From NCBI RefSeq assembly GCF_001552275.1, contig NZ_BCQW01000010.1, forward strand, positions 1 through 64,000: 64,000 bases of DNA, written 5' to 3'. This DNA comes from Amphibacillus sediminis NBRC 103570 (GTDB taxonomy: Bacteria; Bacillota; Bacilli; Bacillales; Amphibacillaceae). The position numbers and the translations under genes are program-made. This document shows, in pieces, positions 36,776 through 44,693 of the stretch. Numbering within the stretch: position 1 is the first letter of the stretch; every line of letters begins with the position of its first letter. Below the pieces are notes generated by a model. It was given only the letters and a program-made list of their open reading frames with translations. It searched no databases and was not told where the DNA came from.

Positions 36776-36794
36776 TATAGTCAACTTTGAATAT
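36776..36794. promoter_or_regulatory. PadR-type operator upstream of padR
   Basis: TATAGTCAA-CTT-TGAATAT, 12 bases upstream of the padR start codon. Second copy at 36175-36193. Confidence 0.65.
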
Positions 36795-36896
36795 TCATAA
36801 TATACTTAAATGGAATGATCCTGTCAAGATAAAATTGCAAAATTTAATCATTTCACGTAAAATAGACTATAATCAAAAGATTGGAGGTGGGTAAAG

Positions 36897-37052
36897 ATGT
36901 TGAATATGACTGTTTCGGTTTGTCAAAATATGATTAAATGCTTACTTTGCAGCCGAGCAAAATTTGCCATTTTAGTTGTTGACGGGATACGTATGCCCTT
37001 TTTTAGTAACCGTATAGCAACACTACAGTCAGAACATCTCTTACCCACATGA
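36897..37052 (+). CDS. Small 51-residue protein or leader peptide upstream of an ABC-F gene
   Basis: A 51-codon frame with an excellent ribosome site (TTGGAGGTGGG, 6 bases to the ATG) and an extended -10 TATAAT at 36868-36873. It contains a C-x2-C pair (MIKCLLCSRAKF) and a hydrophobic stretch FAILVVDGI. I recognise no family. A terminator follows 20 bases after the stop and the ABC-F gene after that. It may be a regulatory leader peptide, though its length and own terminator also fit an independent small protein. Confidence 0.5.
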   Translation: MLNMTVSVCQNMIKCLLCSRAKFAILVVDGIRMPFFSNRIATLQSEHLLPT

Positions 37053-37071
37053 CGTAAAAATCGATTTGTTG

Positions 37072-37107
37072 AGCCATGAGAGACGTTGTTCTCCATGGCT
37101 TTTTTTA
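37072..37107 (+). terminator. Terminator between the small ORF and the ABC-F gene
   Basis: AGCCATG-(A)-GAG pairs with CTCCATGGCT (10 bp, one bulged A), followed by eight Ts. It lies 43 bases before the ABC-F start, so it could act as an attenuator. Confidence 0.75.
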
Positions 37108-37149
37108 TTTCTGTTCATGTGTGTAGAGTTCTATTTAGGAGGACAACAC

Positions 37150-38970
37150 ATGATTATTTGTAGCGTAAATCAGATTAGTAAAATTTATGGTGGTCACACT
37201 ATCTTTGAAAATATAACATTCGAAATTAAAACAAGTGAACGAATTGGCCTAGTTGGTCGCAATGGTAGCGGAAAAAGCTCCTTGCTCAAAATCATCACCG
37301 GTGAAGAAACACCTGATCATGGCGCTGTTCATTGGAAAAAAAACCTGAACATCGGCTACTTAGCTCAAATACCAAACACACCTAACACGACAACAGCCTA
37401 TCAATTTTTATTAGAGGCCTTTTCGTCCCTGCTAAAATTAAAACATGAGCTGACACGCATTGAGCAAAAGCTAACCCAACCTGACTTACCATATTATGAT
37501 CGGTTAATTGATCAATATGGGCAATTGCAGGACCAATTTTCCCTATCAGGCGGCTACGAGATTGATGCTAAAATTGCTCGCATTAGTTCGGGGCTAAAGA
37601 TCAGTCATTTATTAGATCGGGACTTTTGTACATTAAGTGGTGGTGAAAAGACCAAACTTGGGCTTGCCTATGCTTTACTACAGGCACCAGAGTTGCTTAT
37701 CCTAGATGAGCCAACCAACCACTTAGATATGTCCGCAATCGAATGGCTAGGTGATTTTCTAAAAGACTACTCTGGTAGCGTGTTGCTTGTTTCTCATGAT
37801 CGTTATTTCCTTGACCAAATCGTCAATAAAATCATTGATTTAGAGGAGGGTCAGTTAACGATTTATCCAATGAATTATAGTCAATTCATGAAAGCTAAGG
37901 AAGAAAGACTCATAGCTGAATTTAAGGCTTACCAAGATCAGCAGAAAAAGATAAAAAAAATGAAGGAAACAATCAAACAACTGAGGATATGGGCAAATCA
38001 AGCTAACCCACCTAATGAAGGGCTGCATAAACGAGCACGAAATATGGAACGTGCTTTAGAAAGAATGAAGAAGCTGTCTAAGCCTGTTTTAGAGGCAAAA
38101 AGAATCGGTTTAGATCTTAGTGCAGCAAATCGTAGTGGTCAAGACGTCATCGTACTCAAGAATGTCAGTAAAGCTTTCCAGGATCAACTTCTCTTTGAGG
38201 ACATTAATCTTTCTGTCTACTTCAAAGATCGTGTTGCTATCATAGGGGATAACGGAACTGGCAAGTCAACATTATTAAAAATAATGCTTGGCGAGCTTGA
38301 CCCAGACCAAGGTGGAGTTAAGCAGGGTAGTCAGCTGAAGATTGGTTATTTATCACAACAACCCTTTGCTCACTTATCATCCGAATCTGTCATGGATGTC
38401 TTTAGAGATAAGGTAGTACTGTCTGAAGCGCGTCATTTTTTAGCTCGTTTTATGTTTTACGGACACCACGTGTATAAGAAAATTAGCCAGCTAAGCGGGG
38501 GTGAGCGAATGCGGCTCAGGCTAGCTCAACTGATGCAGCAAGATATTAACTTACTTGTTTTAGATGAGCCAACCAACCATTTAGATATTGAGTCAATTGA
38601 GGTGCTTGAGGATGTCCTTGAGCAATTCCAAGGCACGATTATTGCCGTATCCCACGACCGCTACTTTATTAATAAATTATTCACTAAAATTTATTGGATT
38701 GAAGACCGGCAAATTCATCATTACTTAGGTAATTATCAAGAAGCAAAACAGAAAAGACAACAGCTTGCTAGCCAAGTGTTTTCGAATAAACAAGCAACAT
38801 CCAAGACCCGTTCTGATCGATCAAAAACTAAACTGAACAAGCTCGAGGCAGACATTATCAAGCTAGAAGAACAATTAGAGCAGGTCATCGGGCCTGAACA
38901 ATCAAAAATTGTTCAGCAAAAACAACGGCTAGAAGCAGAGTGGGCTAAGCTTGTTGAGACCCTTGACTAG
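37150..38970 (+). CDS. ABC-F family ATPase (ribosome-associated)
   Basis: A 606-residue soluble protein with two ATPase domains and no TM helices: Walker A GRNGSGKSS and GDNGTGKST, signatures LSGGEKTKLGLAYAL and LSGGERMRLRLAQLM, both Walker B LDEPTNHLD, and a charged P-site tRNA interaction linker (about 240-330, KKMKETIKQLRIWANQANPP). A C-terminal coiled coil (about 545-606) is present. ABC-F proteins act at the ribosomal E site as translation or antibiotic-resistance factors; I cannot place the subgroup. The ATG at 37150 follows TAGGAGG by 7 bases. Confidence 0.88.
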   Translation: MIICSVNQISKIYGGHTIFENITFEIKTSERIGLVGRNGSGKSSLLKIITGEETPDHGAVHWKKNLNIGYLAQIPNTPNTTTAYQFLLEAFSSLLKLKHELTRIEQKLTQPDLPYYDRLIDQYGQLQDQFSLSGGYEIDAKIARISSGLKISHLLDRDFCTLSGGEKTKLGLAYALLQAPELLILDEPTNHLDMSAIEWLGDFLKDYSGSVLLVSHDRYFLDQIVNKIIDLEEGQLTIYPMNYSQFMKAKEERLIAEFKAYQDQQKKIKKMKETIKQLRIWANQANPPNEGLHKRARNMERALERMKKLSKPVLEAKRIGLDLSAANRSGQDVIVLKNVSKAFQDQLLFEDINLSVYFKDRVAIIGDNGTGKSTLLKIMLGELDPDQGGVKQGSQLKIGYLSQQPFAHLSSESVMDVFRDKVVLSEARHFLARFMFYGHHVYKKISQLSGGERMRLRLAQLMQQDINLLVLDEPTNHLDIESIEVLEDVLEQFQGTIIAVSHDRYFINKLFTKIYWIEDRQIHHYLGNYQEAKQKRQQLASQVFSNKQATSKTRSDRSKTKLNKLEADIIKLEEQLEQVIGPEQSKIVQQKQRLEAEWAKLVETLD

Positions 38971-38987
38971 GTATAGTTCATGAAGAG

Positions 38988-39019
38988 AACCAGCTTGCAA
39001 CGGTGCAAGCTGGTTTATT
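38988..39019 (+). terminator. ABC-F gene terminator
   Basis: AACCAGCTTGCA pairs perfectly with TGCAAGCTGGTT over a 4-nt loop, followed by TATTT. Confidence 0.85.
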
Positions 39020-39175
39020 TAATCAGGGCTCGATATGAGTTGCCTATTTCTTTTGTATAAAGCTTAAATCTAGCCTTTCATTTGTTGAAAACTAAAGCTA
39101 TTAACTCGAAATAGAAGTGTCAATTTAGCCTATCCATCTCTACTGGCATCGCTCGATTAGAGATTAGCTATTGCT

Positions 39176-40723
39176 TTAGTAACCCGAATCCTTATCTGTA
39201 ATGTTGTCGAGCATATCATGATGGCCTCGCTGTAATGGTTTTTCCGCAGGTCCTTCTATAACTTCGCCCGTATAAGAGAACCTTGAACCATGACAAGGGC
39301 AGTCCCACGTTCGTTCAGCTGCATTCCAATTCACTTCACAACCAACATGCGTACAAGTCGTATCAACGATATGGAGTTGACCTTCATTATCTCGATAAGC
39401 ACCTTTTCGTTCCCCTTTTAAGTTCACTACAGCCCCTTGGTCGTTAGCTAAATCTTGTAGCTTCTTGTGAGACACTTCCATTTTTCCTTTAACTAAATGC
39501 TTGACCACATCAGCATTTTCTCTAAAAAATCGCTTAAGGCTTGGATCTGCATAAAAGCGAGATGGTGTATATAACGATTGATATGGATTATCGTTTTCTA
39601 AGACAATATCCTTAAGTAAGCGTGCAGCTGCTGTCCCATTCGTCATCCCCCATTTTCTAAAGCCCGTTGCGATCAAAACATTGGGTTGTGTTGAGGTAAT
39701 TGGACCAATATATGGCATTCGATCTAAAGTAATTAAATCCTGTGTGGACCAGCGGTAGATCGCTTGATCGATCCCTAAGACATCCTGTCCAAATGCTTCC
39801 AACGCTTTATAATGCTCACAGGTACACTTTCCCTGTCCTGATTTGTGACTTTCTCCACCGATCAGGACAATTTCCTCTCCATTCATCATGGCAGATCGAA
39901 GCGATCGACTTGGTTGATCCACACTTAAATACATGCCCCCGGGATAGTCTTTTTTCGTTTTGCATGCGAGCACATACGAACGCTCTGCATACATTCTTGT
40001 TGAATAAAATCCTGTTCCTTCATAGAAAGGAAAATGTGAGCAAGCAATAACATGTTTTCCGCTAACACGGTGCCCGTTACGGGTAAGGACAGTTGTATGG
40101 TGATTATCTTCTTTTACATTTACCGCAGTTGTTTGTTCAAAAATTAGCCCGCCCCCATCTGTGATCACTTTAATGAGCTGCGTCAAATACTTGAGCGGGT
40201 GAAATTGCGCTTGGTTTTCCATTTTCAAAGCACCCTGTACTTTGATATTAAATGGGATATCATCAACTAGCTCAGCATTAATGTTTAGTTTTTGATAGGC
40301 AGTAAACTCCTGCTTCAGTTTACTTGTATATTGTTCAGTTGTTGCATATAAATAGGCATCTTGTTGGCTGAAGTCACAACTGATTTGATGTTCATCGATC
40401 GTGTCCTTAATCAATTGCATCGCTTCCATATTAGCTTCGTAATACAGCCTTGCCTTACTTTGGCCGAAATGGTTAATAAACTCGTCATAAATTAAATTAT
40501 GCTGAGCAGTTATTTTGGCAGTGGTGTGACCTGTAGTACCATTCAGTAAATGGTCTGCTTCTAATAAAGCAACCTTTATTCCTTCCTTGACTAAAAGGTA
40601 GGCTGTCGTAATACCTGTTAGTCCTCCTCCCACGATTACAACATCCACTTTCACATCTTCATTCAATGGATTAAAATTCGGTATACTTATCTTATCTCGC
40701 CAATATGGCTCTTGAACTGTCAC
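39176..40723 (-). CDS. yhfW: FAD-dependent oxidoreductase with C-terminal Rieske domain (YhfW-like)
   Basis: A 515-residue fusion. Residues 1-400 are a DAO-type flavoprotein: VDVVIVGGGLTGITTAYLL (FAD), GTTGHTTAKITAQH, and the late VLIATGFRKWGMTNGTAAA. Residues about 420-505 are a Rieske domain with both [2Fe-2S] motifs CTHVGC and CPCHGSRF. This is the architecture of B. subtilis YhfW; the substrate is unknown. The start is GTG 40723, chosen because GGAGGG lies 7 bases upstream. Confidence 0.88.
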   Translation of the reverse strand: MTVQEPYWRDKISIPNFNPLNEDVKVDVVIVGGGLTGITTAYLLVKEGIKVALLEADHLLNGTTGHTTAKITAQHNLIYDEFINHFGQSKARLYYEANMEAMQLIKDTIDEHQISCDFSQQDAYLYATTEQYTSKLKQEFTAYQKLNINAELVDDIPFNIKVQGALKMENQAQFHPLKYLTQLIKVITDGGGLIFEQTTAVNVKEDNHHTTVLTRNGHRVSGKHVIACSHFPFYEGTGFYSTRMYAERSYVLACKTKKDYPGGMYLSVDQPSRSLRSAMMNGEEIVLIGGESHKSGQGKCTCEHYKALEAFGQDVLGIDQAIYRWSTQDLITLDRMPYIGPITSTQPNVLIATGFRKWGMTNGTAAARLLKDIVLENDNPYQSLYTPSRFYADPSLKRFFRENADVVKHLVKGKMEVSHKKLQDLANDQGAVVNLKGERKGAYRDNEGQLHIVDTTCTHVGCEVNWNAAERTWDCPCHGSRFSYTGEVIEGPAEKPLQRGHHDMLDNITDKDSGY

Positions 40724-40860
40724 CAGTAACCCTCCATTTATCAATTGATATCTCCTTTAGGGTTTCCAATTTTTGTTCTTTTAAACGAGGAACTTTCACT
40801 TGTGTGTTGCCTGAAGCGAAAATCAAATGCTCCCCCAAGATAAGTTTTTCAAAAACAAAC

Positions 40861-40896
40861 AGCCTTCTCAATACTCTTTTGAGTACTGAGAAGGCT
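40861..40896 (-). terminator. Hairpin, probably the displaced terminator of the PH-domain gene
   Basis: AGCCTTCTCAATACTC pairs with GAGTACTGAGAAGGCT (one mismatch) over a TTTT loop, followed on the minus strand by GTTTGTTTTTG. The nearest upstream minus gene ends at 41193, with R1 copy H between, so the element may have landed between gene and terminator. It could instead act in the yhfW leader. Confidence 0.6.
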
Positions 40897-40945
40897 AGTC
40901 TACATCTTGACACAGTGGCAACAGTAACATTTAATAGATCGGGAT

Positions 40946-41125
40946 ATTTATCGCAGAGTAACTGGCTGGGGCTGCGATTACTCGCCCCATCGAAGGGCTT
41001 TTGTAAGCCTCCCACTTCAAGAAATAAGGGAACACGTCATTTATAAGCGGAAGTAACGGCCCGATTGGTTTAACTAACGTTCAGTGGGGAATGGAACCCC
41101 CCCATTGAACGAAGTTTCACTTTAT
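40946..41125 (+). mobile_element. R1 element copy H (short form, opposite orientation)
   Basis: Starts after ATTTAT with CGCAGAGTAACTGG and ends CACTTTAT at 41125; short terminal loop (GTGGGGAATGG / CCCCCCATTGAAC). Confidence 0.8.
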
Positions 41126-41192
41126 CGAAAAAGGTGTGCTTTCTAGCTCTATCGAATTGAAAAAATGATGAGCTCTTATGAATCAAAAATAG

Positions 41193-41651
41193 CTAAGCAT
41201 CGTCCATTCCGTATCCATGAATCTGCAAATGTGAGCATCTTTTTTTAAGCTCTGCGATAAACTCACTTTTGTTTTTTGGTGAAATTTTCACACTACCAAA
41301 AGCAGCTGTTTTATAAAAAATCTCAATCCCATCTTTTGAGGTCAGTATTCTATAGCCATATAAAATTGCTTTTGTTGGTGCAACCTTTGTAATAGCCTGA
41401 TACGAAATTCGACTCCTAAATGGCCCACCCTTTATTAGTAAGTAGTTTTGATGAAAAACATATTTGACTGTACAGCAACACCATAAGATAAAACCAGCCA
41501 TAACCAAGAAGAGTGAAACTGATTTAAGAATTGCTGGTAATTTAACTCCTTCGTCAAGTCCTAATGGCAAAAATGACACCAGTCCGATCGTCAGTATAAC
41601 AATAATCATTAAGTTAATATAAAAGGCATCTACTTTTGGACGAAACATCAT
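41193..41651 (-). CDS. PH-domain-like membrane protein (YyaB type)
   Basis: A 152-residue protein with two N-terminal TM helices (about 12-30 and 43-63) and a C-terminal bacterial PH-like domain (about 65-140: YLLIKGGPFRSRISYQAITKV, LTSKDGIEIFY, VKISPKNKSEFIAELKKR). This is the YyaB/DUF1200 layout, function unknown. ATG start with GAGGGGGC upstream. R1 copy H follows downstream. Confidence 0.8.
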   Translation of the reverse strand: MMFRPKVDAFYINLMIIVILTIGLVSFLPLGLDEGVKLPAILKSVSLFLVMAGFILWCCCTVKYVFHQNYLLIKGGPFRSRISYQAITKVAPTKAILYGYRILTSKDGIEIFYKTAAFGSVKISPKNKSEFIAELKKRCSHLQIHGYGMDDA

Positions 41652-41800
41652 AAGAAAATAGCCCCCTCTCCCATTTACACTGTCATTGTTGCATCAGCAT
41701 CTGATTAAGAATAGATAAACTAAGCAGATCACGCCCTTAATCTAAATAATAAATAAAAAACTCTCTTTCAAAATCGAAAGAAAGTCAACATACCCAATGA

Positions 41801-41873
41801 TGGAGCCTAGGGGGATCGAACCCCTGACCTCTACGCTGCCAGCGTAGCGCTCTCCCAGCTGAGCTAAGGCCCC
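41801..41873 (-). tRNA. tRNA-Ala (GGC)
   Basis: A 73-nt cloverleaf on the minus strand: acceptor GGGGCCT/AGGCTCC with the G3-U70 pair that marks alanine, D arm GCTCAGCTGGGAGAGC, anticodon arm CTACGCTGGCAGCGTAG with anticodon GGC, and T arm with GGTTCGATCC. A73 discriminator; CCA is not encoded. Confidence 0.97.
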
Positions 41874-41954
41874 GTTTTTTTAATTCCTAGAATATTATAG
41901 CGGATTTTAATAAAAAGTACAATCCTTAATTGACTTTAATTTAACCTTAGTCAA

Positions 41955-42110
41955 AAGTGCCTTGGTGTACTTGCGCTCAGACTTTATCAAGCTTTGCTCT
42001 TCTTGGAGTCCGTGACATCCGCTAGAGGTTTTATCTTAGCGGCACTGCTCCTCACTGCATGGTAGATTGATCTGACCACTTATAGAAATGTAGGCGTTCT
42101 GGGGTTTGAC
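41955..42110. repeat. R2 repeat copy b
   Basis: Shares with 50552-50735 the blocks CTTGGYGTAYTTRCRCYCAGA, TTTGCTC, ATYCGCTRGAGG and CCACTTATAGAA. No coding capacity. It lies between tRNA-Ala and the Vga-like gene leader. Confidence 0.6.
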
Positions 42111-42162
42111 AAAGCTAGCTGTCATTGGTTAAACTATAATTAATTTAAAACGGAAAGGGTGA

Positions 42163-42186
42163 ATGGTTAGGCCGATGAAGTATTAA
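42163..42186 (+). CDS. Leader peptide of the Vga-like gene attenuator
   Basis: Seven codons, MVRPMKY then TAA, preceded by GGAAAGGGTG. It sits inside the first strand of the attenuator: its last codon and stop run into segment 1 (42186-42196). Ribosome stalling here would free segment 2 to form the antiterminator. Short leader peptides of this kind control several ABC-F and erm resistance genes. Confidence 0.55.
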   Translation: MVRPMKY

Positions 42187-42386
42187 TCCTATTTTTACAC
42201 GGTTAATTAAATCAAGTGAACTTTTCAGCTTATTTAGAAGCTTATTTTAATATGTCTTGATTTAATAAACAAGAATAGGATGTCATCGGTATAACATGAA
42301 CCACTGAACAATGTAGCTAATTTGTTTAAGTATGCTTATTAGCCTATGCCTCCTATTCTTGCCATTTAGAATAAGGAGGCGTTTTT
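42172..42386 (+). promoter_or_regulatory. Ribosome-mediated transcription attenuator of the Vga-like ABC-F gene
   Basis: Segment 1 (ATCCTATTTTT, 42186-42196) pairs with segment 2 (AAGAATAGGAT, 42271-42281), extended by CCGATG/CATCGG and TTAATTAAATCAAG/CTTGATTTAATAA. Segment 3 (TCCTATTCTT, 42351-42360), the 5' arm of the terminator, is an exact 10-nt complement of segment 2. The terminator is GCCTCCTATTCT (42348-42359) with AGAATAAGGAGGC (42368-42380) and five Ts. So 1:2 plus 3:4 gives termination and 2:3 gives antitermination, just before the ABC-F start. Confidence 0.8.
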
Positions 42387-42407
42387 GTCTCCAGATAATG
42401 GAGTGAT

Positions 42408-43976
42408 ATGATGATTTTGATTGAATTAACTGATATAAAAAAAGAAATAAACGGAGCAAGCCTGTTTGAAATTGATCACTTGCAAGTTGATAAGCAGGCG
42501 CGAATTGGTTTGATTGGTAAAAATGGTTCAGGTAAATCAACATTGCTAAACTTAATAGCTGGACATGATCAACCGGAACATGGTCATGTTAAACGATTCG
42601 GTACAATGCAATTGTTGCCACAGCTTAAGGACACGAGCACAACGGAAAGTGGAGGAGAAGTATCACAACGCTATATTGACAAAGCAATAGCTAAAAAAGC
42701 TGATCTTTTATTAGCGGATGAACCAACAACTAACTTGGACAAAAAACACATCGATAAATTAGCTCAGCAATTCAAGCGTTGGCATGGTGCGATTATTGTC
42801 GTTGCCCATGATCGCTATTTCCTTGATACAATTTGTAAGCAAATATGGGTAATTGACCAAAAAAAAATTAAAGTCTATCAAGGCAATTACAGTGACTATC
42901 AAAAGCAAGTACGCTTAGAAATTGAACAACAAGAGGCTGCCTATCAACAATATCTTCAAACAAAAAGGCAGCTTGAGCGCGCCTTAGTTTTAAAGGAACA
43001 AAAAGCACAGCGGGCAACTAAAAAGCCAAAGCAAGTTAGCCGATCAGAAGCAAAGATTACAGGAGCTAAACCATACTTTGCCAAAAAGCAAAAAAAGCTT
43101 GAACAAACAAAAAAAGCCATTGAAACTCGGTTAAACAAGCTTGAAAAAGTTGATAAAGTTTATCAGGAGGATCCAATTAAAATGGAATTACCTGAAGTGG
43201 ATCGCTTAACAGGCCGCGTTGTAATTAGAGCTGCCAACATAGAAGGTTATGTCGGTGCTCGCAAGTTATGGGCCCCAGCTAGCTTTCAAATTAATGGTGG
43301 GGATAAAGTAGCCATTATTGGTAATAACGGAGTGGGGAAGTCGACCTTAGTAAAGCAAATCATCGATCAGGTCGAGGGTATGTCCCTCTCCCCTGCTCTC
43401 AAAATTGGCTACTTTAGTCAAAAACTTACCGAATTAAAGCTTTACGATTCAATCTTAAACAATGTCCGTGAGACTTCACAACAATCGGAAACATTAATTC
43501 GAACAGTTTTAGCAAGACTCCATTTTTATCGTGATGATGTCTATAAACCTGTTGAAGTGCTAAGCGGTGGAGAACGAGTAAAAGTGACCTTAGCCAAGCT
43601 TTTTGTGAGTCATGTCAATACTCTAATATTAGATGAACCAACGAATTTTCTAGATTTAGAGGCTGTTGAAGCACTCGAATCACTTTTGCTTGACTATCCG
43701 GGCACGCTGATCTTTGTTTCCCATGATCAACGTTTGGTTGAGCAGCTAGCTGAAAAATTGATCTTAATTGAGCATCAACAACTCAGCTTCTTCCCTGGAT
43801 CACTACACGACTATCAACAACGGCTAATGCCTGAAGAAGAAGAACTAGATCTAATGATTTTGGAAACACGTATTTCAGAAGTATTAGGTAAACTTAGTAT
43901 CGAACCTAGTGAAGAACTTGAACAAGAATTCCAACAATTATTAAAAAAGAAACAACAGTTGAATAATGACCAGTAA
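42408..43976 (+). CDS. ABC-F antibiotic-resistance ATPase, Vga(A)-like
   Basis: A 522-residue soluble twin-ATPase, the length of Vga(A). Shared landmarks with Vga-type proteins: the degenerate first signature ESGGEVSQRYI (no LSGGQ), LLLADEPTTNLD, EQKAQRATKKPKQVSRSEAK, GAKPYFAKKQKKL in the linker, ISLSP-type LSPALKIGYFSQK, LIRTVLARLHFYRDDVYKP, and the tail LSIEPSEELEQEFQ. Vga proteins bind the ribosomal E site and dislodge lincosamides, pleuromutilins and streptogramin A. Start ATG 42408 or 42411 (GGAGTGAT upstream). The attenuator upstream suggests drug induction. Actual resistance spectrum is not known. Confidence 0.88.
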   Translation: MMILIELTDIKKEINGASLFEIDHLQVDKQARIGLIGKNGSGKSTLLNLIAGHDQPEHGHVKRFGTMQLLPQLKDTSTTESGGEVSQRYIDKAIAKKADLLLADEPTTNLDKKHIDKLAQQFKRWHGAIIVVAHDRYFLDTICKQIWVIDQKKIKVYQGNYSDYQKQVRLEIEQQEAAYQQYLQTKRQLERALVLKEQKAQRATKKPKQVSRSEAKITGAKPYFAKKQKKLEQTKKAIETRLNKLEKVDKVYQEDPIKMELPEVDRLTGRVVIRAANIEGYVGARKLWAPASFQINGGDKVAIIGNNGVGKSTLVKQIIDQVEGMSLSPALKIGYFSQKLTELKLYDSILNNVRETSQQSETLIRTVLARLHFYRDDVYKPVEVLSGGERVKVTLAKLFVSHVNTLILDEPTNFLDLEAVEALESLLLDYPGTLIFVSHDQRLVEQLAEKLILIEHQQLSFFPGSLHDYQQRLMPEEEELDLMILETRISEVLGKLSIEPSEELEQEFQQLLKKKQQLNNDQ

Positions 43977-43984
43977 AGTTCTAT

Positions 43985-44319
43985 GAGGCTGGGACAAAAC
44001 GAAATAGATAGCATGAGAATCCGAACATTTAACATAGTGGAAACAAAAACGAAGACTCCTATGGGAAAGCACGAGCTGAAGATCCACTGTGTGAAGTGCC
44101 TTTCTTCACACAGTTAGCTAAAGCCGTGCCCACGGCTAGGGAGACACTGAATTTATCAAGATGTCTCCTTTATGCTGGTAAGTGCTAGGGAGACACTGAA
44201 TTTATCAAGATGTCTCCTTTGTGCTGGCAAGTAAAAGCGAAGGGTTTTGTCGAAACGGTATATGTCTTTGTATTAATGTTCGGATCTCATCTATCTAATT
44301 ATACTTTTGTCTCAGACTC
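43985..44319. mobile_element. MITE with GGCTGGGACA terminal repeats (copy 2)
   Basis: Left end GAGGCTGGGACAAAACG; right end (reverse complement) GAGTCTGAGACAAAAGTATA. AATCCGAACATT near the left pairs with AATGTTCGGATC near the right, as in copy 1. The 335-bp interior carries GAAGACTCCTATGGGAAAGC, a block I recall as a common Bacillaceae repeat, and a 49-bp tandem duplication. Confidence 0.75.
44135..44232. repeat. 49-bp tandem duplication inside MITE copy 2
   Basis: Two units, 44135-44183 and 44184-44232, differing at two bases. Each unit holds the hairpin GGGAGACA...TGTCTCC. Confidence 0.85.
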
Positions 44320-44347
44320 ATTTTTTTGCCTATTTGTATTCATCTTA

Positions 44348-44376
44348 TTGACAACTTAGAGAAAATAATTTAATAT
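44348..44376 (+). promoter_or_regulatory. sdpRI promoter
   Basis: -35 TTGACA (44348-44353), 17-bp spacer, -10 TAATAT (44371-44376). AT-rich repeats (TAACTAATTAACTAATT) between it and the start are a likely SdpR site. Confidence 0.7.
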
Positions 44377-44417
44377 TTAAGTAAATAACTAATTAACTAA
44401 TTTACAAAGGGGAAGTG

Positions 44418-44693
44418 ATGATGAAAGAAGCGTTTAAGGCGTTAGCTGACCCAACCAGAAGAGAGATTCTAAGCATATTAAAAAATAAGGATTTAACCGC
44501 TGGAGAAATTTCAAACCATTTTAATATGTCTAAACCTAGTATCTCACAACACTTGAAAATTCTTAAGCAGGCGGAGCTTGTCTATGATAGAAAAGAAGGG
44601 CAATTTGTGTTTTACAGTTTAAATGCGACTGTATTTCAAGAATTAATTAGTTGGGCGATGCATTTTATTAATAAAGGGGATGAATCGGAATGA
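44418..44693 (+). CDS. sdpR: ArsR-family autorepressor SdpR
   Basis: A 91-residue winged-helix repressor: FKALADPTRREILSILK, recognition helix MSKPSISQHLKIL, wing DRKEGQFVFYSL. No metal-binding cysteines. It matches SdpR, which in B. subtilis represses sdpRI until SdpI captures it at the membrane on binding the SdpC toxin. Start ATG 44418 or 44421, AAAGGGG upstream. Its stop overlaps the sdpI start (ATGA). Confidence 0.88.
   Translation: MMKEAFKALADPTRREILSILKNKDLTAGEISNHFNMSKPSISQHLKILKQAELVYDRKEGQFVFYSLNATVFQELISWAMHFINKGDESE

Noticed and set aside
40692-41046. Frames on both strands upstream of yhfW
   Set aside because: They run from R1 copy H into the yhfW leader, without ribosome sites or recognisable domains.
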